A DNA stretch of 64,000 bases from Bog-473 sp963745665 (GTDB taxonomy: Bacteria; Actinomycetota; Acidimicrobiia; Acidimicrobiales; RAAP-2). The notes under the pieces were generated by a model, which had not been told where the DNA came from, ran no database searches, and saw only the letters and a program-made list of their open reading frames with translations. Position 1 is the first letter of the stretch. Each line of letters opens with the position of its first letter. A program made the translations under genes and the position numbers. Positions 45,056-53,201 of this stretch are shown one piece after another. Location of the stretch: assembly GCA_963745665.1 (NCBI GenBank), contig CAVUYE010000002.1, positions 1,426,001 to 1,490,000 on the forward strand, read 5' to 3'.

Positions 45056-45733
45056 CTATTCGCCCGTGAAGCGGAACTCTGCCTGCCATGGATCGTCGGA
45101 ATGCACGACCTCCCAATAGCGTTGTGCGATGTTCTCAGGGTCGAACGCGGTGCCCGCAACAATCTGACCCATGATCGTCAACGTCGCCACACGGATCCCG
45201 TCGGGTTGCAAATCGGCTCCGAGCATGGTGGCCGCGGATCGGAGCGCCGCCTTGCCGAGGGACACGGTCGCAAGGGCAGGGATCGGATAATCCGCGAATC
45301 CGCCACCCGTCACAATGATGGTGCCAGAGCCGGCGGCCCGCATCGCTGGCGCTGCGACCTGCGTCACGACGACGGCACCGATTACATCCACGGCATAGGC
45401 CGCCTGCAGGTGCTCGGCGGTCGAGTCCAAGAGGGTGTCTGGAGCGCCCATGACGGCGTTGTAAATGATCAGGCCGGGCGCATCCTGGCCGCCATACATC
45501 TCAGCCATTCGAACTGCGAGACCCTCGGAGTCGCTGACGTCTGCTGCAGCGGTTTCAATCTGCGCTCCCGTGTCTGCGAGGCTGCCAGCGAGGTCTCGGA
45601 GTCCGTCCGTACTGCGAGCCATCAAGGTCACTCGATAGCCGCCTTCGGCGAAGCGACGGGCCACGGCCATTCCGAGCCCGGGCCCGGCACCGACCAACAG
45701 AAGGTGACGATTGTCTATCGAGTTGTCGGCCAT
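45056..45733 (-). CDS. SDR family oxidoreductase with altered active site
   Basis: A 225-residue short-chain dehydrogenase. The NAD(P) motif is LLVGAGPGLGMAVARRF (GxxxGxG), a cofactor Arg is in LMARSTDGL, and NAVMGA replaces NNAG. The catalytic Lys is in VSLGKAALRSAATML, but the Tyr four residues before it is Val, and the preceding Ser is replaced in TGGGFADYP. This pattern occurs in a subgroup of SDRs whose activity is not established, so the protein may be a binding or regulatory SDR. ATG 45733 has GGGGTT upstream, a weak ribosome site. It stands alone in the island. Confidence 0.82.
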   Translation of the reverse strand: MADNSIDNRHLLLVGAGPGLGMAVARRFAEGGYRVTLMARSTDGLRDLAGSLADTGAQIETAAADVSDSEGLAVRMAEMYGGQDAPGLIIYNAVMGAPDTLLDSTAEHLQAAYAVDVIGAVVVTQVAAPAMRAAGSGTIIVTGGGFADYPIPALATVSLGKAALRSAATMLGADLQPDGIRVATLTIMGQIVAGTAFDPENIAQRYWEVVHSDDPWQAEFRFTGE

Positions 45734-45857
45734 TTGGAGAACCCCTTTCGACGAGAATGCCGCTGTGACGTCGCGTTTACATCTTCTCCCATCCCGGACT
45801 GGCTTGCATGCAAATCATTGAGGCTGTTCGATACGGATCGGTGCCCCCACTGCCGGG

Positions 45858-46091
45858 ATGGCTACCTTTGTCGAGGTGGAGAGCAGCGGTATCCATCGGA
45901 CCGGCAAATCGCTCATGGCACTGGTTGGGCTGTTCGCTCTGGCCCTTGTCCTGATGGCAATCCTGTGGGCTGGATGGGCGGGAGAGCTGCTGTTCTCCGT
46001 GGCCATCATTCTCTTACTGGGAGTCGCGCCTATCGCACTGGTTTGTCGAATTCGGTCCTACAACCGGACTCGCACTTGGCCCGACCGGTAG
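45858..46091 (+). CDS. Small two-helix membrane protein, unknown function
   Basis: A 77-residue protein with two membrane helices (LMALVGLFALALVLMAILWA and LLFSVAIILLLGVAPIALVC) and basic ends. Nothing identifies its function. The ATG has only GGG upstream. The hydrophobic pattern and position in an otherwise empty stretch support a real gene, but a chance ORF is possible. Confidence 0.5.
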   Translation: MATFVEVESSGIHRTGKSLMALVGLFALALVLMAILWAGWAGELLFSVAIILLLGVAPIALVCRIRSYNRTRTWPDR

Positions 46092-46738
46092 ACCCTCCTC
46101 TAGCAGAGGCTAGGTGGGGCAACCGACGGTGCGGCTTCTACCCTCTCGCTCCGTCGACATCGGCTTGGGTTATGCGAATCGACCGCGGCCAACCGTTGGC
46201 GGTTGACAGCCGAACCCAATAAATGTCCCCGTCAAAAGAGATCCATGACACGGTGGGGGCTTGTCCCTCGGGTCCAGATGGAGCGGGAGGGCTAGACCGG
46301 TACTTTGGATTGACTTTGAAGCCGCGAATCGGAAGGTCAACTTCGGCGGTGCAGGTAGCTCCAGAACCCCGAGCTCGCCACGACAGACTCGTCAGTTTCT
46401 TCACGGACCATCTTCCAGCTCGACAAGCATGGATACGATTGTACGCCTTCTTCGGTTGGGGAAGTGTCCGCTTAGATCTGATGGTGTCTCCGTTCGCCGG
46501 GCTGGGGTGCCAACCTGTGGCTGCGGCGGCACTGTCTCCCGAGCATTGAGTCCTCCGACGGAATGGGGAAATGCCGTCCCAGATGGAGGACGTCAGCGTC
46601 GATCCCGGTGACTTGTTCGGCCAACCAGAAGAATTCCGGTGGTGAAATGGATCGCGTCGTCATCGGGCGAGACGGTCGAACAGCTCCTTATCTCGCTGCT
46701 GATCGCTCACCTCACGGCTGAGGCGGCGCCATTGAGCC
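46092..46738. other. 647-bp gap without a supported gene
   Basis: Several short ORFs cross this stretch on both strands, the best being 88 codons on the minus strand (46138-46404), but none has a recognisable family, a ribosome site or convincing codon use. No repeats or promoters stand out. It is probably decayed sequence within the island. Confidence 0.5.
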
Positions 46739-48460
46739 TCAGCCTGGCGTATTCCTGTCGGCCAACCCGCGGCCAGAGGGGCCCGCCGCGACGCTCGGTG
46801 CGCCCGGGCCGTGGGCACCCCCACCGTCTCCGCGTGACGTCCCGAGCGACGACTCCGCCGAGCCGCCCGCCGGACACCACGCGTTGGCCGGGACGCCCGA
46901 GCACGGGTCCGCCATCGTGGGCAGGTTGGCCGGCAGTGGAGCCAGGTGAACGCCTGTCTGGGGCGGATAGGTAGAACCGGGCGGACAGGTCGCCAAGCGG
47001 GTGTCGCACTCCACCTGGGCCAACAGCGTGTTGTCAGAGTTCGTGGTCGTGCTGGTCACCCCGCAGGTGGGCTGGAGCTGTTCGAGGTTGGGTGGGGCGC
47101 TGCCGTTCGGCGCGTTGTTGTCGGCGTAGCAGTTGCTGGGCAGACCCGCGTGAAGCAGGATCTGGCCGAAGTCGGCATTCGATGGATTCCCGAAATACCC
47201 ATCGTTGACGAATGTGTTGCCCGTGAGGGCGTCGCCCTCGGGCTCGAAGACACAGCCCAGCCCGCTGATCTCGAACCCGCCGAAGTCGGCGCATTTCTGA
47301 TGCAGGGACGGCGTGCCGCTGTCGGGATAAGGCACGAACAGGATCCCCCACGCGCCGTTGTTGGAGAACGTGTTGTCCATCACCGTGTCGTTTCGCCCGC
47401 CTGACAGCGTCATGCCGGTGCCGATAGGGCCGGCGGCAGCGTTGCCGGCTTCGGGGACATCGCCATTGTTGTTGTTGTGCACGTCGTTGTGGATGAAGAC
47501 CCAGCAGGAGTGGGTATGGGTAATGGTGCTCGTCGCGCCGCCTGGGCAAGCCCCGTCTTGCGGCGGCGGGGGGTCGCCTGCGATCTGAGTATTGGTGTCC
47601 ACCCCGTCCTCGTTGTCGTCGAACTGCGAATTCTCGATCACGACGGCACCACCCGAGTTGGTGCCTGAGTAACCGAGGGCGCTGTTCTCCATCCAGGCGT
47701 GGTCGATCGTGACGTCACACACCTGATGGCAAGCGCCGACGTACATGCCCGAGTCGTTCATGTTGGAGCCATAGATCTGGTTCCAGCCGGCCGGACCGGC
47801 CGCATTCGAGGAGAAGATCCCGTACTGGGCAGCGCTGTCCTCGTTGCTGAAGAAGCTGGACGTGCTGGTGAGGTAGGCACCGGTGTAGCCCGTCAATCCG
47901 ACCTTCCCCGATCCGTCGCCGCCGTTCCACCAGATCTCATTCCCTGAGTCGCCCGCCCCGCCCAGGAAATTGCACACGGTCAGGTTCTCGATGCTGACGT
48001 GGTTCGCCTTCCACACGACAATGCCGTTGCGGCCCTGAGCTTTCCCGTCGACGACAGGGCCAAAGTTCTGATCCTTCGGGTCGGCGCTGCATGGTGTCGA
48101 CCCTGGCTTCGTCCCGTCGACGATGACGCTGCTCCTGTTCATCCCCCTTATGTGGAGGTTGGAGGTGTGCACCACCACACCTCCATGGTCACCCGTGCTC
48201 AGTGCGGTCTTCGAGGTGAGGCGGGCATCGTCCGCTTCGTGGTAGTCGCCAGGAGCGACCAGGATCCAATCCCCGGGCTGGGCGGCGTTCACCGCCGCCT
48301 GGATGGAGTCGTACTGGCCGGCGTGGCCTTGATACGTCCCGACGAGCAGGACGGCGGGCGAAGATGTGCCCGACGACGAGCAGGCCGTCAGCGCGAACCC
48401 GCCCAAGAGCGTGGCTCCAGCACCTGCGACCACTCGAGCCCATAACGCGCTCCGTGCCAT
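46739..48460 (-). CDS. Secreted lipoprotein with right-handed beta-helix repeats
   Basis: A 573-residue exported protein. The N-terminus is a lipoprotein signal (ARVVAGAGATLLGGFALTAC, lipobox LTAC). Then comes a parallel beta-helix of NosD/pectate-lyase type, with a first turn YDSIQAAVNAAQPGDWILVA and many Asn-rich rungs such as NHVSIENLTVCNFLGG, IENSQFDDNEDGVDTNTQ and VMDNTFSNNGAWGILF. Paired cysteines suggest disulfides outside the cell. Such proteins bind or cleave polysaccharides; no catalytic residues could be assigned. The C-terminal 50 residues are low complexity. GGGAGG precedes ATG 48460. Last large gene before the right tRNA-like repeat. Confidence 0.85.
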   Translation of the reverse strand: MARSALWARVVAGAGATLLGGFALTACSSSGTSSPAVLLVGTYQGHAGQYDSIQAAVNAAQPGDWILVAPGDYHEADDARLTSKTALSTGDHGGVVVHTSNLHIRGMNRSSVIVDGTKPGSTPCSADPKDQNFGPVVDGKAQGRNGIVVWKANHVSIENLTVCNFLGGAGDSGNEIWWNGGDGSGKVGLTGYTGAYLTSTSSFFSNEDSAAQYGIFSSNAAGPAGWNQIYGSNMNDSGMYVGACHQVCDVTIDHAWMENSALGYSGTNSGGAVVIENSQFDDNEDGVDTNTQIAGDPPPPQDGACPGGATSTITHTHSCWVFIHNDVHNNNNGDVPEAGNAAAGPIGTGMTLSGGRNDTVMDNTFSNNGAWGILFVPYPDSGTPSLHQKCADFGGFEISGLGCVFEPEGDALTGNTFVNDGYFGNPSNADFGQILLHAGLPSNCYADNNAPNGSAPPNLEQLQPTCGVTSTTTNSDNTLLAQVECDTRLATCPPGSTYPPQTGVHLAPLPANLPTMADPCSGVPANAWCPAGGSAESSLGTSRGDGGGAHGPGAPSVAAGPSGRGLADRNTPG

Positions 48461-48959
48461 CTGTGCCTCCCTGGTCGGAAGTCCGGAGCCCAGAACGACC
48501 CCATGACATCGGTCTCTTGGGCGGAAACCTACTCCTCGGGCCCCTGCCGCGACGGGACGAACATCGTGGCGGGTGGTGTCTTATCGGTGGAACTTGGCGG
48601 CCGTGCGGATCGGCAGTTCTGGCGCGCCCGACACCAGTCACGCTGCTGCATCGTTCAGGAGAGGGTGTGGCCGGCGCGCGGGGGGTGGGCAACTGCGCCC
48701 TACGTCTCGCCCGTTCCCGACTCCTGCCCCCCAATACTTTTGACGGGAAGTGCGAGCGACTGCCGCCCGGTGGCCTCTCCGTGTCCGTTTCTCTGTTGTC
48801 TTCGTCGGACATCAGTTCACAATCGGTGCCGACCTCACCTCCACGCGCTTGAGCTCGTGGGTTCGAGTCCGTTAGCGCCCACTCGTCGCCGCCGGTCGTT
48901 GTGCTCGAAGCGGGCGAGTGGACCGAGGATGGGTACGTCCGCCCGGTTGCCCTGGTGGA
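48461..48959. other. 500-bp intergenic region with the right island boundary
   Basis: Between the beta-helix lipoprotein start and the phosphoesterase stop there is no supported gene. It should contain the lipoprotein promoter. At 48850-48882 it carries the degenerate copy of the tRNA-Val 3' end. ORFs crossing it on the plus strand look like chance. Confidence 0.5.
48850..48882 (+). repeat. Candidate att site: degenerate tRNA-Val 3'-end copy (right)
   Basis: These 33 bases match 37748-37780 at 29 positions. The T loop GGGTTCGAGT and the acceptor end AGCGCCCAC are intact, but three bases in the 3' strand of the T stem are changed so the stem cannot form, and nothing tRNA-like lies upstream. 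It is therefore not a tRNA gene but a relic end, consistent with an old attachment site. Confidence 0.5.
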
Positions 48960-50564
48960 TCACGTCTCCCGGATGCTTGGGTTTTTGGCACCAGTGTGAT
49001 CGCCACTCGCCAGAAGCGGGAAGAAGTGGCCGGCAACGCCCCTGAGGAAGCCGACGACCAATCTCGGCGTCAGTTCCGTCCCGGGGTCGTTGAGTTCAGC
49101 CGGGAGCTTCACCTCCATCTCCCTGGCCCTGGCGATGAGAGCTGGGCCCATGCCCTTGCCCAGGGTGCTCAGTCCCTTGCCCACCACCTCGGGGTCCATC
49201 GTCCATGCAGGCACGGGAAGTGACTTGATGGTTGCCCATGTCTCTGGGTGACGGGGGGTGGCGAGCGAGAAGACGTGATCGAACGTGCGGGCTGCGGCAT
49301 CCCGGCCGGTGAAGGCCTCACCGAGCCCCCAGGTCTTGCGCAATGTGGCGATCAAGGACGTGTGTCGGTACTCCTCGTTGTACACCGATCCCGCCTCGAC
49401 CCAAGGCGACACGATGACAGCGGGTACTCGGTACCCGGAGCGCTCGAACGTGAACCCGCATTCCCCACGGGGTTTCGAGGGGTCGGGGGGCGGGACCGGT
49501 CCCGGAGGAACGTGATCGTACGTGCCTCCAGGCTCGTCCCAACCGATGAACAGTGCGGTGTTGAAGACGTTGGCGCCGGTCTCCGAGGTGGCTGAACGGT
49601 AGGCGTTGAAGACCCGCTCCAAGAAGGCCTCGCCCGACAGTGTCGACGATGGGTTGTCGACGTCGATGTCCACTTTGTCCGAGAACGCGCGGCCCATCGC
49701 CGGGTGATAGTCACCGTGTCCGGCCATCATGTTCGGCTCGATCAGTGAGAAGTTCGGAAGTGTGCCCGCCGCGGCATCCCTCTCGAACTCGGCGAAGGGT
49801 ACGAAATGGGTGGCGAGACGGTCCTTCAAACGGGGAAAGTGGATCAATCCCGTGAACGACACGGGCATGGGCTCCATGGCGTAGACCTTCCAGGTCCTGT
49901 CGTGTGCTTCGAGCCGATCAAAAATCGTCTCGGCATCGTTTTTCGTGAACCATTTCCTGAGGGGACTGTTCACCACCGCACCCGAGGAGGTGGCGGCAGT
50001 CCAGAACGAACGGTTCATGAACGTCTGCGATGGGACCTCGCAGAACCAATGGTCGAAGACGCCAAAGTCCCGGGCGAGACCGTTCAGCACCGGGAGTTGT
50101 TCCGGGGTGTAACCGGTCATGATGTGGGCGAACTCGTCGTAACTGGGCTGGCGGCCGATCTCTCCGGTGAACGTGGAGATGTAGTCGGTCACGAACCCAT
50201 CCATCGTCGGCTTCGCTCCCGGAGTCGGAGCATTCCACGGCGCCGTGGCGGCTTCTCCGATCTTGAATCGGTTTTGGTCGTCGACGATGTTGAACAACTG
50301 GGTGTTCGTGTGGAAGTACTCCTCGCCCGAGTCCGGATTAGGTGAGTCCATATCGGTGGCGACCGTGTAGGGAACGACCTTCCGGTCAGCGCCGTGCTCG
50401 GCCCACATCGGGATCGGGTTGCTCAGGTTCTTACCGACCACCCCCTCGAAGGTCTTGCCGTCCTCGGGGCCGTAGAGATGTCCGAGGACATTGTCGAAAG
50501 ACCGGTTCTCGAACAGCACGAGCACAACGTGGTCGAGAGCGTGGGACGTATCGAGTGCCGGCAT
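48960..50564 (-). CDS. Phosphoesterase family protein (phospholipase C/acid phosphatase-like)
   Basis: A 534-residue member of the phosphoesterase family PF04185 (bacterial phospholipase C and AcpA-like acid phosphatases). Typical motifs are HVVLVLFENRSFDNVLGHLY near the N-terminus, DHWFCEVPSQTFMNRSFWTA, and FIGWDEPGGTYDHVPPGPVP with metal-ligand Asp/His. No signal peptide is seen, unlike secreted phospholipases C, so it may be cytosolic or exported by another route. ATG 50564 has GAGG upstream. It is divergent from the ArsR gene with 172 nt between. Substrate class (phospholipid or phosphate ester) is unresolved. Confidence 0.85.
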   Translation of the reverse strand: MPALDTSHALDHVVLVLFENRSFDNVLGHLYGPEDGKTFEGVVGKNLSNPIPMWAEHGADRKVVPYTVATDMDSPNPDSGEEYFHTNTQLFNIVDDQNRFKIGEAATAPWNAPTPGAKPTMDGFVTDYISTFTGEIGRQPSYDEFAHIMTGYTPEQLPVLNGLARDFGVFDHWFCEVPSQTFMNRSFWTAATSSGAVVNSPLRKWFTKNDAETIFDRLEAHDRTWKVYAMEPMPVSFTGLIHFPRLKDRLATHFVPFAEFERDAAAGTLPNFSLIEPNMMAGHGDYHPAMGRAFSDKVDIDVDNPSSTLSGEAFLERVFNAYRSATSETGANVFNTALFIGWDEPGGTYDHVPPGPVPPPDPSKPRGECGFTFERSGYRVPAVIVSPWVEAGSVYNEEYRHTSLIATLRKTWGLGEAFTGRDAAARTFDHVFSLATPRHPETWATIKSLPVPAWTMDPEVVGKGLSTLGKGMGPALIARAREMEVKLPAELNDPGTELTPRLVVGFLRGVAGHFFPLLASGDHTGAKNPSIRET

Positions 50565-50701
50565 CAGCTTTTGCTCCTCACCTCGGAGAACTTAGGCGTC
50601 AGGTGACGCGGGAATGTAATCCCACAAGGCTGACGGAGGTCGCTTCAGCCGTGCTCTGCATCGCTCCCCGAAATGTCATGACGGCGCTCAGAAGGCGCCT
50701 C

Positions 50702-50734
50702 TTGACACCAGCCCTTTCATAAGGCAAGACTTAT
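50702..50734 (+). promoter_or_regulatory. Promoter and candidate ArsR operator
   Basis: TTGACA (50702-50707) with AAGACT 18 bp later (50726-50731) places transcription at about the ATG (50737), a leaderless arrangement. The inverted repeat ATAAG-N6-CTTAT (50719-50734) overlaps the -10 region and would let the ArsR-type product repress its own gene. Function inferred from position. Confidence 0.4.
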
Positions 50735-50736
50735 AT

Positions 50737-51048
50737 ATGGTGCAGGCGATCAAAACTGATGTGGTGTGGGACGCAATGGGGGACCGCACGAGACGGGCCA
50801 TCATCGAACACCTGACCGAGCGCCCGATGGCTGTTGGCGAGCTTGCCGACGAATTACCGGTCAGCCAGCCAGCCGTCTCTCAACACCTGAAGGTGCTCAG
50901 ATCCGCCGGGCTGGTCATGGATCGAGCCGTCGGCACTCGGCGGATCTACCGTCTCAACCCGATTGGCGTCATTGCGCTGCGAGACCAGCTCGAAACGTTC
51001 TGGAACCGGACGTTGACGGCATATAAAAACATCGTCGAAGACACTTGA
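50737..51048 (+). CDS. ArsR family winged-helix regulator
   Basis: A 103-residue ArsR-type repressor: DAMGDRTRRAIIEHLTERPM, then the recognition region VSQPAVSQHLKVLRSAGLVM and the wing RAVGTRRIYRLNPIGV. No metal-binding Cys or His cluster is present, so it belongs to the non-metal ArsR group that is usually paired with an SRPBCC protein, as here with the gene 13 nt downstream. The ATG lacks a ribosome site and probably starts a leaderless message. Confidence 0.9.
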   Translation: MVQAIKTDVVWDAMGDRTRRAIIEHLTERPMAVGELADELPVSQPAVSQHLKVLRSAGLVMDRAVGTRRIYRLNPIGVIALRDQLETFWNRTLTAYKNIVEDT

Positions 51049-51061
51049 GAGGAGAGACAGT

Positions 51062-51544
51062 ATGACCGAGGTATCGGCGTCCGCTGTCCGCACAGAGATC
51101 GTTGTCGACGCACCGATCGAACGGGCCTTCAGCGTGTTCACGGAGCGATTCGGCGACTTCAAGCCGCCTGAGCACAACATGCTTGGCGTTGACATCGCTG
51201 AATCCGTGTTCGAGCCTCGAGTCGGCGGGCATATCTATGACCGGGGCGTCGACGGCAGTGAGTGCCGCTGGGCCAGGGTGCTTGCCTACGAACCGCCAGA
51301 GCGTGTCGTGTTCAGTTGGGACATCGACCCGCAGTGGCAGATCGTGACAGACCCGGACAACGCCAGCGAAGTCGAAGTCCGGTTCGTTGCCGAATCTTCG
51401 GAACGCACGCGCGTCGAAATTGAGCACAGCAAGCTTGAGCGGCATGGCCCAGGCTGGGAGGCACTAGGCGGGGCCGTGGGCAGCGAGGGTGGGTGGCCAT
51501 TGTATCTGCAACGGTACGCCGCCCTCTTCGCAGCGGGAGCCTGA
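51062..51544 (+). CDS. SRPBCC / AHSA1-like domain protein
   Basis: A 160-residue START/Bet v1-like protein of the AHSA1 group. Typical are EIVVDAPIERAFSVFTERFG, RVGGHIYDRGVDGSECRW, YEPPERVVFSWDI and HGPGWEALGG. These proteins bind small hydrophobic ligands; ArsR-SRPBCC pairs are very common and poorly understood. GAGAGGAGA precedes the ATG. The stop shares one base with the ATG of a decayed second SRPBCC gene (TGATG). Confidence 0.88.
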   Translation: MTEVSASAVRTEIVVDAPIERAFSVFTERFGDFKPPEHNMLGVDIAESVFEPRVGGHIYDRGVDGSECRWARVLAYEPPERVVFSWDIDPQWQIVTDPDNASEVEVRFVAESSERTRVEIEHSKLERHGPGWEALGGAVGSEGGWPLYLQRYAALFAAGA

Positions 51545-51830
51545 TGCCGCCAATCACCGTCACCACCGAGGTGAACCGGTCGGTCGGAGGCGTACTTGTG
51601 TAAGCCACCGACCCGTCATACGTCTCGGAATGGCAGAAGGGCGTCTTTGCGAGTCGGATGGAGCATGGAACGGACGACCGAGCCTCGGATACCTGTCTGA
51701 CGATCCGGCGTATCGGTTTTGCGCATCGCCCGACCACTGCCGAGTTCACGCGATTGTGATCCATGGAATTGAAGCCTCGGTCTCGGCTGACGTGGCGACT
51801 TTGAAAGCGATCCTCGAGCGACGGGACTGA
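51544..51830 (+). pseudogene. Decayed second SRPBCC/polyketide-cyclase-like gene
   Basis: ATG 51544 starts MPPITVTTEVNRSVGGVLV and meets TAA at 51601. The same frame resumes as ATDPSYVSEWQKGVFASRM and LTIRRIGFAHRPTTAEF, typical of an SRPBCC protein after helix 1, then stops at about 51757. A family-like C-terminus (DVATLKAILERRD) follows in another frame and ends at 51830. The middle and most of the C-terminal domain are gone. An in-frame stop, a frame change and a large internal loss mark it as a pseudogene. Confidence 0.6.
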
Positions 51831-51912
51831 GGCGAGGTCGGACGGCCGGGATCCGGAACCACGCCGACCAGTGCGGCTATCTTCGTTCGAGTTCCCGTTC
51901 GGAGGCGGCAGC

Positions 51913-52470
51913 GTGGCCAAGCTCATCTACATAGCGAACGCGTCACTGGACGGTTATACCGAGGATCGAGATGGCGGAATCAACTGGGGTACTCCTGACG
52001 AGGAGTACTTCGACTCCATCAACGGCCTGCAGCGGCCGGTCGGCACGTATCTCTACGGACGCCGCATGTATGAGGCGATGGTCTATTGGGAGACCGCACC
52101 CATCGCTGATCAGCCGGCCTGGGTCGTGGACTTCACCAACGTCTGGCGATCGGCCGCGAAGGTCGTCTTCTCGAACACCCTGGAATCGACCTCAAGCGGG
52201 AGGACCACGCTTGAGCGGAGATTCGAGGTCGAGGCGATTCGGCGAATGAAGGCCGGTGAAAGCCAGGACCTCACGGTGGGCGGAGCTGATCTGGCTGCCC
52301 AAGCGTTTGCAGCAGGCCTGGTGGACGAGTGCCACTTGTACTTCTGGCCTATCGCATTGGGGGGCGGCAAACACGCCCTCCCCAGCCACGCGCGTCTCGG
52401 TTTTCAGCTGCTCGATGTGCGACACTTCGGCAGCGGTGTCGTCCACGTGCACTATCGCGTCACCAAGTGA
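51913..52470 (+). CDS. Dihydrofolate reductase/RibD C-terminal domain family protein
   Basis: A 185-residue protein of the RibD C-terminal (DHFR-like) family: IYIANASLDGYTEDRDGGIN, YLYGRRMYEAMVYWE, DLTVGGADLAAQAFAAGLVD and YFWPIALGGGKHAL, all typical. Stand-alone copies are NADPH-dependent reductases of unknown substrate. GTG 51913 has GGAGG 8 nt upstream, better than the in-frame start at 51871. It follows the SRPBCC pseudogene. Confidence 0.88.
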   Translation: MAKLIYIANASLDGYTEDRDGGINWGTPDEEYFDSINGLQRPVGTYLYGRRMYEAMVYWETAPIADQPAWVVDFTNVWRSAAKVVFSNTLESTSSGRTTLERRFEVEAIRRMKAGESQDLTVGGADLAAQAFAAGLVDECHLYFWPIALGGGKHALPSHARLGFQLLDVRHFGSGVVHVHYRVTK

Positions 52471-52563
52471 CAACGCCTGTCTAGGGGCATTTGATCATCG
52501 CAACATTGACTGTGATCCTGTGGTGAGCGGGAACGAGCCCCGACCAACCTCGGGAGGTGTGAG

Positions 52564-52986
52564 TTGGCTGAACCCCATGGTCCGGGAGATGAAATGGTGT
52601 TGTGCCACTTCATTGTGTCGGATGACGTCGAACGCTCAAGACGGTTCTATACCGAAGTGCTGGGCGGCACGGTGGTCTTCTCCGGAGACGTAACGAATGT
52701 GAATGTCGCGCTGGCCAATTGCTACATCGTCATCAATGTCGGCGGAGGCCCGACTGACGACAAGCCCACCGTGATTCTGGAGACCCCACGCGACCCCGAC
52801 CGGGTCAGCAGCTTCCTCAATATCCGGGTCAAGGACATCCATGCCAAGTATGAAGAATGGAGTGCCCTGGGAGCTGAATTCCTGACGCCGCCCAAGCAGC
52901 ATCAGTTCGAGATTCGTTGCTACATTCGGGATCCCGACGGCTATTTGATCGAAGTGGGGCAGACCACCGATCCGGAGGGGGACTGA
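52564..52986 (+). CDS. VOC family (glyoxalase-like) protein
   Basis: A protein of up to 140 residues with the VOC fold: CHFIVSDDVERSRRFYTEVL in the first unit and FLNIRVKDIHAKYEEWSALG plus IRDPDGYLIEVGQT in the second; the terminal Glu is the usual metal ligand. Substrate unknown. TTG 52564 has GGGAGG 7 nt upstream; ATG 52594, with GGGAG 5 nt upstream, is an equally good start. About 93 nt separate it from the RibD-like gene. Confidence 0.85.
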   Translation: MAEPHGPGDEMVLCHFIVSDDVERSRRFYTEVLGGTVVFSGDVTNVNVALANCYIVINVGGGPTDDKPTVILETPRDPDRVSSFLNIRVKDIHAKYEEWSALGAEFLTPPKQHQFEIRCYIRDPDGYLIEVGQTTDPEGD

Positions 52987-53201
52987 TCGCCGTGGTAGCG
53001 GTCTGACTCGAAGGCATGAAACCAGCCACCGCGGGGAACGAGCACAGGTTGTGAGGACGACTCCAACGATCGTCCCGTCCTTTGGCGGTCCTGATGGAGT
53101 CGTAGGTTCGAGCCGCCTCTCACATCACGCACCAGAATTTCACTCCCTGGTCACGATGGTGTAACTCCTCCCGCCTCTCATCCGTCTCGCGGCGGCGGAA
53201 C

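Larger units (their letters stand above)
37748..48882. mobile_element. Candidate genomic island bounded by a tRNA-Val 3'-end repeat
   Basis: The segment between the two 33-bp tRNA-derived repeats is about 11.1 kb. By eye its genes are less GC-extreme than the flanks, with broken genes, long non-coding stretches and cargo of unrelated function: cyclase/ATPase/TPR regulator, truncated C45-type hydrolase, truncated methyltransferase, recombinase-associated HTH protein, WhiB, GHMP kinase, SDR, small membrane protein and secreted beta-helix lipoprotein. No integrase or transfer gene is visible, so if it is an island it is an old, immobile one. The right repeat is degenerate, which lowers certainty. 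Confidence 0.45.

Noticed and set aside
46138..46404. An 88-codon minus-strand ORF in the island gap
   Set aside because: No family, no ribosome site, and plus-strand ORFs of similar size overlap it; not separable from chance.
37780..48882. A tyrosine or serine integrase for the candidate island
   Set aside because: No ORF shows RxxR/HxxR...Y or the resolvase catalytic Ser region; only the accessory-like HTH protein was found.
53085..53120. A T-arm-like word (GTCGTAGGTTCGAGCCGCC) that could be a third tRNA-derived boundary repeat
   Set aside because: Only the generic GGTTCGA core and a few flanking bases match; the stem does not pair and no acceptor end follows.
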